The notes beneath the pieces are model-generated. The model was not told the DNA's origin, ran no database searches, and worked only from the letters and a program-made list of their open reading frames with translations. Of a stretch of 64,000 nucleotides of DNA, positions 58,201-64,000 are shown piece by piece (within the stretch, counting starts at the first letter, position 1; each line of letters begins with the position of its first letter). The position numbers and the translations under genes are program-made. The DNA comes from Buddleja alternifolia (lineage: Eukaryota; Streptophyta; Magnoliopsida; Lamiales; Scrophulariaceae), in assembly GCA_019426215.1 (NCBI GenBank), contig CM033405.1, positions 3,449,001 to 3,513,000 on the forward strand, written 5' to 3'.

Positions 58201-61200
58201 ACTTAATAAAAATAGATAACTTGAAATATTGAAATAAAATACATTATTATTTTTGCATTAAAATCCAATTTTAATCAAAAACTAAATAAGTAGATTTATT
58301 AGAAATTACCCGGTTACCCACGGGTCAACCCGGGTCGGTTTGAGCGGTCCGTTTGTTTAAAAAACATACGAGCGGGCTCGCTGTCAGCGTGGCTGTCGTT
58401 GTGCGGCCATTCGCACACGACATACCAGCTGTTGGTCAAATGGCTCGCACGGTGAGCCCATTGCTGGGCTTGCACAAGCAAACCCAGTCTGCTCGTGTGC
58501 CGACCCAGCAACCACCGCCACTGCGGCGGCGGGTTTGCTGCCGCGGTGATCGGGATTTCCAATCCCCATCTTTTCATGATATTTTATCATATTAAAATTA
58601 CATAAAATCTTATTTTATCAAGTTCTAACGAATAAAATAAATAAAAGTCCTCAAGAACACAAAAAAACACGAAATCCATATATTAATCATGCATCGCGAA
58701 AAACTGTAAATTATGCATTAATCGCATATTTACACGTTAATTACATACACCAAACCCCGCGATTTGGCTGTGATACCACTGTTGGGAAAATTAGATAAAA
58801 TGCAGCGGAAACGGGGTAGTAAAATTTTTTCGAATTTTCCATACAGGATCAATCTGAGGTGGTTTTATCACGCGTATGTATGATAAAGATATCGACACTT
58901 TACCATTGTAGCGAAGTGGTTGGAGAATTTCTAAATTTGACTTCTTCAAAATCCTTCGCGAAATAACCCGGTTGATTGTTTGATAATCCGAGCAGTCCAA
59001 AAGTGCTGCCTCTAAATTGTCTCATTGGAAAAAACTCGAACAGAAAAAATTCCATCTTCTTTGGCACTAAGGCCGACGGCTAGAGGAAGTGGAGAGGGGA
59101 GGGTTTTTCTTTTTTGTGGCTCAAGTGTATAACTAATGGTATGACCTTGGTATTAACTAATGTGATATATTTATATCACTTAAGTTATAACCTTGAGCTC
59201 AAAAAACCCATGTTGGACGCATACTAGCCGCCCCTACACAATCATGGTGCACCTCTTGGTGCACCAATTTGAACTCGGTCCAATCCTTTATTTAATTAAT
59301 TAATTCAATCCAATTAAATAATAGATAGGATATTTAATTAATTTTATTTCTACAAGAAATAATATATTAATTAAAGTATAAATGAATTAACTTATTTCTT
59401 CAAATAATTAATTCTATTTAATTAATTTTAAGTATCCAATACTTAAAATATTACCACAAGAAATATACCACATTTTCTTTCGATTTTTCATTTTTAAACA
59501 TGACTCTTTAGGTTCATCTATATTTGGCAATGGGAGGATTCCATTGAATGTGGGTTGAACCTAGCCAGTCAAGTGGCCCACATCGTATCCCAAGTAAGAT
59601 GAAATGATTGGATCATTTTACCTTTTCTATTGTAAATACTGTGTGAATACAAACTCTTCGTTTCCTTATTTCGGTCAAGTGAGAGTCATGGTTATGTCCA
59701 ACTCAGAAACTCGACTCTATGCTATATTTATAATAAGTCTGGATCAGTGAATGTTTGGCCAAAGACTTTAAGATCGAACTTATTTATAAATGTATAGGAT
59801 AATTCCTCGTTCACTTTCGAGGGAGCGAATCCCTTCTTAGATATTAGTTAAGACTACTACTTGCCCATTAGGTTGCATTTCGAGGTCGACCCCACCAAAA
59901 GATGAAATGGATCTAACTACTCTAATGACAAACCTAATGTCACAAGCATATCTTCAACTCGATTCCTCAGGTCTAAAGTTCAAACACACGTATTACAATT
60001 TAATCAATTCTGTCATTGACTGTCAAAGAGTGAAAACTCATGTGACAGAATCGATGTGAGTCATGTCTGAGTGCCACTATCTTCATCAGTGCACCTATGA
60101 TATCAGTTCTTCACTACTTCCTAGTGATTGACGGACACTTCTCTCGTCAAAACTCATATCATACAAGTCTTGATGATTTTCATGCCCAATTGGGAATCCT
60201 TAACTAGCAGATCATTTTAGTACACAAGTATTGAACTTCTCTAGTGCTTTAGAGAGTTAACTCGTGTGTGTTCATGGACTTATAGATGGTTACAATATAT
60301 AAATGTCAATATAATAATAAACAACTAATATGCCTTTTATTAAAAGAATAAAAACAATTACAATTTACTAATGTCCTTTCTTTCTCTAATCTTCTAGTAA
60401 CATTTGAGGACATTAACCAAACATGAATATGTACAATGAACAAAATAATTCACTTATTAGAGTGAAATTCCCATTCTTTTCTTTTTGCAAGAGGCATATG
60501 GAGCTAAAAAAAAATTATGTTCACATTTTTTGGTCTCTATTGCAGCTATGTGTTAGTTGTGAACTCATAATTATGAGATATCTTTTAATTTAAATATTTA
60601 TTTTCTTATGTTCTTATTTATCTCTACTACCTTATACTAAATGAAATTCGTCATTTGATAACTAAATTTTTCATGGAATTTAAAAATCAATGAATTAAGA
60701 AAAAAAAAGTGGACCAACAATCCAATATTTTTCTTCTTCGATTTTTCTTCTTTAAATTTCTTATAATATGGAATTCACATCAATATATAAAACATGTCAT
60801 ATAATTTTATTTAGAGTTTACTAATATTTTTAATTAAAACACATAGAAATTATTTATGGTAGGAAAAATGTGTGTTAATTTAGAAAATTACTTACTACCA
60901 TGTGAAAAATACATTATCATTTTCGCAAAAATACTAAATAAATTATCCAATAAAAATAAATTAGATACTACCTATGAATTAATGAACAAAATAACTCATT
61001 TATTAGAGTGGTATATACATTGAACACATTAATTTTTCTTTTAATGCGGTCAAGATTAAGTTAATTTATAATTTATTATTATTAATTTATTCGCTTAATG
61101 AACCTCACTTTTTTTCCTAGTATAATAATAATAATATTCACATAAGGATATTTCAGTCTCTCCAAAAAAGTTAAGAAATGTAAATCATCTCCTAATATTC

Positions 61201-61366
61201 ACACTTTTATAATAGATTATTAATTAATTATTAATTATTATTATTATTATTATAGATTATAATGTGCTTCTAAGTTCTACTATTACTTTATATTTCAGCT
61301 GAAAATAGTGACAATCTACAAGTTGGGGAATGCGCCATCTGTAGTTGGTGGCACATTGGTATATAA
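55271..61366 (+). CDS. Putative small secreted peptide, two exons
   Basis: Tentative model: exon 55271-55373 and exon 61299-61366 (171 bases, 56 residues and a stop), with a GT donor (aag|gtacgta) and an AG acceptor after a pyrimidine-rich 'tttatatttcag'. Exon 1 encodes a clear signal-peptide pattern (MMMMAAKLITP then SALVAILLSTLLVL). Exon 2 gives ENSDNLQVGECAICSWWHIG with a CxxC. A 16-18 bp direct repeat at the exon end duplicates 'ggttcttcatgaaggta' and makes two alternative donors (55355 or 55373), differing by 18 bases and keeping frame. The 5.9-kb intron holds a MITE and a copia element. The peptide may be truncated by the stop right after CSWWHIGI, or further exons could exist. No family was recognised. 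Confidence 0.3.
55877..56519. repeat. Palindromic MITE, about 640 bp
   Basis: Nearly the whole length folds back: 'aggcaaaattacaagtttaatccca' mirrors 'tgggactaactttgcaattttgc'. Inner blocks such as 'ttgactattcggtcaaaaatgattggaatggtcaac' mirror 'gttgaccattccatttgtttttgacggaatagtcaa', and 'attgcattttgcccc' mirrors 'gggcaaaatgcaat'. The open frame 55989-56207 lies inside and is not a gene. Confidence 0.8.
56780..57601 (-). pseudogene. Copia gag remnant
   Basis: Minus-strand translation shows, across frame breaks, 'DHVLKMMTLIEKLKSLDYNM' followed by 'HIQVDLILQWLP', the typical copia gag pattern (a block before the zinc knuckle in UBN2-type gag domains). Upstream the frame 57601-57410 (MKPSNNDFRIPQWECAFSKN) resembles the gag start. 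Many stops. No zinc knuckle was located. Confidence 0.6.
58780..60423 (-). repeat. Copia 5' LTR (1.64 kb)
   Basis: On minus it begins TGTTTGGTTAATGTCC and ends TTTTCCCAACA. It is collinear in reverse with the solo LTR 12276-13917. Confidence 0.88.
60424..61298. other. AT-rich intron/intergenic sequence
   Basis: No gene or clear repeat except short ATT runs at 61230-61255. Confidence 0.4.
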
Positions 61367-61383
61367 AATTTGTTGTTTTTCTT

Positions 61384-61422
<39 letters not shown>
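61384..61422. repeat. (TA)n microsatellite
   Basis: About 17 perfect TA units. Confidence 0.95.
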
Positions 61423-61423
<1 letters not shown>

Positions 61424-61496
61424 ACTTTAGGTACTAAAAATCCAAAAATATTTAAATGAACTTCGTGCTCAAATGCCAAGAAACTAGGATACAGCC

Positions 61497-62224
61497 TGTT
61501 TCGCGATAAAACAAAAATTCGTGTGAGGTGGATCTGATTGTTCATTCCAAGCTCCGTGATAATCTATATCTTAAGATTATCTTCCAACCTCTGTGTTCGA
61601 CACGCTAAATGGTGGTTCAAGTCTTTAATAAAGTCTTATGCCAATTATTTCGAATGTAAAGACAAATAAATCGAACAACTTAAGTCAAGATAAAATTAAC
61701 CTATCAAATACTGAAATCTGAAAAAAGGATAATTTATACCTCCATGAAAGTCTTCGATTGAATAGTACAAGTAAATATTGATATGCACACTGTCGTCTTC
61801 GATAAATCCTTGCTATCCACAGATTAATCTAAGCTATTGCTAATCCTAAATTACGCTAAGAACTACTCCTATGGCTAGAACTAGTAAAGTAAAGAAAATG
61901 AAGATGTGTTGTTGTTGTTCTTTTTTTTCTCTCTTCTTGGCCGCCTGTATCTCGATTCTCTGAGGCGCCCACGATCATTCTCTTCAGAACCGTCTTCAAC
62001 TGCCCTTAACCGCTCTTTCAAATTATCGTGCCTTTCTCCCTCATTCGCTTTATTTCTTTCCGCTTGATTTTCATTCTTTCAGCCCGTATTCTTGTAATTT
62101 TCTTGCGTTTAATGGGCCCGTCTTGTTTACTTTGCCACCATTTTCCTTCTGTTCGATGTCTAGTAAGTGGGCTTCTTTGGGCTCAACATAATCCAAAAGC
62201 CTAAATTGTTTTATGGTGTAAACA
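61497..62224 (-). repeat. Gypsy 3' LTR (728 bp)
   Basis: Read on minus it starts TGTTTACACC, contains 'gaactctcatgg'-like and 'ttaattttatcttgacttaagttgttcg' blocks, and ends GCGAAACA, collinear with 18968-19968 but shorter. Confidence 0.8.
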
Positions 62225-62666
62225 AATGCCCCCCTAATATACATGGACGTTTCGAGTTCATGTGTTTTAAAAGACAAGTCTATTTATTTATTTATTTTTT
62301 ATTTGTAATAAACGCGAACGCTTTGTCTTCGCAGTTTTTTTTTTTTGTTTTTGTTAGTTTTAAAGTACATGTCTTTTCATAAGAAGACCTTTCATACATA
62401 TTTTCTGGCGGTTATGGAGATACGCACCCTTTTATACTTCTCCTGGGATTTCGATCATCGCCTTCCCATTTTCTGCAATAATCAATGTGTCTATTCATGG
62501 TCAGACGTTAAATCTCTGATAAATACTTCGCAGGTTGATTCTTAGGGTTTACAATTCTTCAATCTTTCTCCATTTCATCTTACTCGCACGAGCAGCTATA
62601 ACTCGCTTTCCATCATACCGGCCTGTTCGATTTCTACTTCATCGATCCTCACATAATTCTCCATTA

Positions 62667-63911
62667 ATGGCTGTTCCTCAACATAATTCTACCCATGACC
62701 TTGGGTTCTTGGTCCCTCGAGCGACTCTTTTGGAATGTGAAGATGCTGCGGACTTGTTCGATATCATTAGGGCTTCCCTCACTCATTAAAGTGACTTTTA
62801 GGTGGCGTCTCTCGATGGGTCCCTGAGAATCAGAGTCAATTGCTCAATCTCCTAGCTCTTGGCCCTCGATTTGAATCATCGGCTTTCGAAAGCGCCGCCC
62901 CTGGTGCTCCCAACCTTTTTGGGACATGGCCCGCCTTGGAAAGAGACAATACCCCCCTTTGTATGAATGGGGTGATTCGGAAATTCCCTTGGACCAACAT
63001 GAGCAAGCCCATCAACGGTTGGATAAGCACTGTCAACGCCTTTCCTTGGTTCTAGCGCCTTAGCCAATTTCATTCGAAGTGGGCGGCTAATCGAATTTTG
63101 GGGCTTATTCGAATAGCCTGCTACCAGATGCTCCCTTTCGAGCAGGTCATGACTGATGCTCTGGACTTATCTTAGCACCCTGCGTATAATTGCTTCGTCT
63201 TACCTCGACGGTTTCAAACTATAACCCTCGAAGACGTAGCCCTAATCACCGGGCTATCTCCTTGTGGTGCTTTTCTTCAATCTGGTGAGGCAATTAATGA
63301 TGCTCGAGCACTCCTAGTATCCTCTGCAGACTGGTTAAAGCATCATGGCAAGAGTGGTGGTGCCAATATTGCCTATTCAATATTGGTCAACCATTTCGCT
63401 CGAAATGATGATCCAGTAACCCCTTTCGAAGAGGTACTATTTCTTAATTTCATTTTTTTCTCGTTTGTTCATGAACTCCGGCTATGCCTTAAACAAGACT
63501 TTTCTCCCTCTATCTGCCAATATCGCGGTCAATTTTGGTCTAATCGAACTGGCCCCTCTTGTATTAACACAGTTTTATTGAATGATGTTCTACCTTCATT
63601 AAGAGATTATCGAGTCCCCTATGGCTCCTATCCTGCTGGGAATTTTTCTATTACCCAGATTTACTGAATATCAGGACTTTTCAGTCCCACGAAGAGGTAA
63701 TTCAGACGTCTCACGCCCACAAACTTGTTTCGAGTTGGGTTTGTTATGGAGAGGCAGCCATAAATCTATTAATACCTCTCGAAAAGGCTTCATATTTATT
63801 GGCCTTGAGTACGGTGTTCAATCTACTCTACATCTTGGCGTGGTGCCCCTTTTTCTATTTTTGATTTCAAAATCCCTTTGTTCAACGCATCTTCTTCAAT
63901 TCGAAGGTTAG
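62667..63911 (+). pseudogene. Plant-mobile-domain-like ORF, antisense to the gypsy element
   Basis: It starts MAVPQHNSTHDLGFLVPRAT (62667) and continues over frame breaks: 'LFGTWPALERDNTPLC', 'GWISTVNAFPWF', 'ILGLIRIACYQMLPFEQV', then 'VLPRRFQTITLEDVALITGL', 'SADWLKHHG' and 'SILVNHFARNDD', and ends about 63911. The 'F..ITLEDVALITGL' block is the hallmark of the plant mobile domain (PF10536, aminotransferase-like/MAIN family), found in host genes and in extra ORFs of retroelements. Stops at about 62787, 63053 and 63664 and changes of frame make it a remnant, or introns are present. Related remnants lie at 21741-21929. Confidence 0.65.
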
Positions 63912-64000
63912 CGATCACAGCTTCCTGCTGCATTTCCATTGCTACTGCCGCTCGAGAATATGCAACTTGATGTGCAATAGCCTTCGGATGGCTATCTTTC

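Larger units (their letters stand above)
56780..60423 (-). mobile_element. Truncated copia retrotransposon (5' LTR to gag)
   Basis: On minus: a 1.64-kb LTR (60423-58780), a primer-binding site TGGTATCACAGCC just inside (58778-58766), a leader, then a broken gag at about 57600-56780. No pol or 3' LTR follows. It lies inside the putative intron of the peptide gene model. Defective. Confidence 0.75.
61497..64000 (-). mobile_element. Third gypsy element, minus, 3' end with antisense ORF
   Basis: A 3' LTR (61497-62224), a polypurine tract (minus 'attaggggggcatt', plus positions 62225-62238) and a long plus-strand ORF region that is antisense to the element. It is the same family as 18968-23825: the LTR ends TGTTT...AAACA and the PPT are nearly identical. 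The element continues beyond the window, so the rest (gag, pol, 5' LTR) cannot be judged. Confidence 0.8.

Noticed and set aside
58314..58595. GC-richer overlapping open frames near 58.4 kb
   Set aside because: They lie in the leader of the truncated copia element between PBS and gag; no domain seen.
1..64000. tRNA, rRNA, CRISPR-like or bacterial operon features
   Set aside because: Looked for and not seen; regular short-spaced repeats here are minisatellites or transposon subterminal repeats.

Overview
This is plant nuclear DNA, most probably from a eudicot. It is AT-rich, its genes carry GT-AG introns, and most of it is nested transposable elements. The host genes are typical of dicots: an RGA-type CC-NB-ARC-LRR gene, a NOL7-like nucleolar protein, a WAKL14-type receptor kinase and the thylakoid thioredoxin HCF164. 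Their style suggests an asterid, possibly Lamiales, but that is only a guess. No RNA genes, CRISPR arrays or bacterial features were seen.

Layout from left to right. 1-6.2 kb: a disease-resistance gene broken by a truncated CACTA transposon that ends in a 560-bp hairpin, by a solo LTR, and by frameshifts. 6.6-8.4 kb (minus): an intact five-exon NOL7-like gene. 8.9-11.4 kb: a MITE and a 342-bp tandem duplication. 11.4-18.1 kb: a 5'-truncated Ty3/gypsy element (integrase, antisense ORF, PPT, 3' LTR) that carries a 1.64-kb solo LTR and is bracketed by ~95-bp direct repeats. 18.2-23.9 kb: a TRIM retrotransposon (TSD GGTTT) with a 4.86-kb non-autonomous gypsy element (TSD GGTAA) nested in one of its LTRs. 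25.5-26.8 kb: a long-TIR DNA element. 27.9-34.7 kb: a decayed endogenous pararetrovirus (Caulimoviridae) with a recognisable iMet primer-binding site. 36.7-44.5 kb: an intact WAKL14-like receptor kinase with a 4.9-kb first intron full of small transposons. 45.2-48.0 kb: a giant 2.8-kb foldback element. 48.2-50.8 kb (minus): intact HCF164. 51.6-54.5 kb: the 3' part of a second gypsy element with an antisense ORF. 55.3-61.4 kb: a tentative small secreted-peptide gene whose 5.9-kb intron holds a palindromic MITE and a truncated copia element. 61.5-64.0 kb: the 3' LTR of a third gypsy element (minus), with a plant-mobile-domain-like ORF running antisense to it, continuing past the window.

The three intact genes are unrelated in function: ribosome biogenesis, thylakoid redox and cytochrome b6f assembly, and cell-surface signalling. 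The most unusual content is in the repeats: several retroelement families carrying antisense ORFs, two very long palindromes, and a pararetrovirus copy with no recognisable movement protein but with an unassigned downstream ORF. All exon structures, repeat boundaries and family assignments were read by eye from the sequence; no search or alignment was run.
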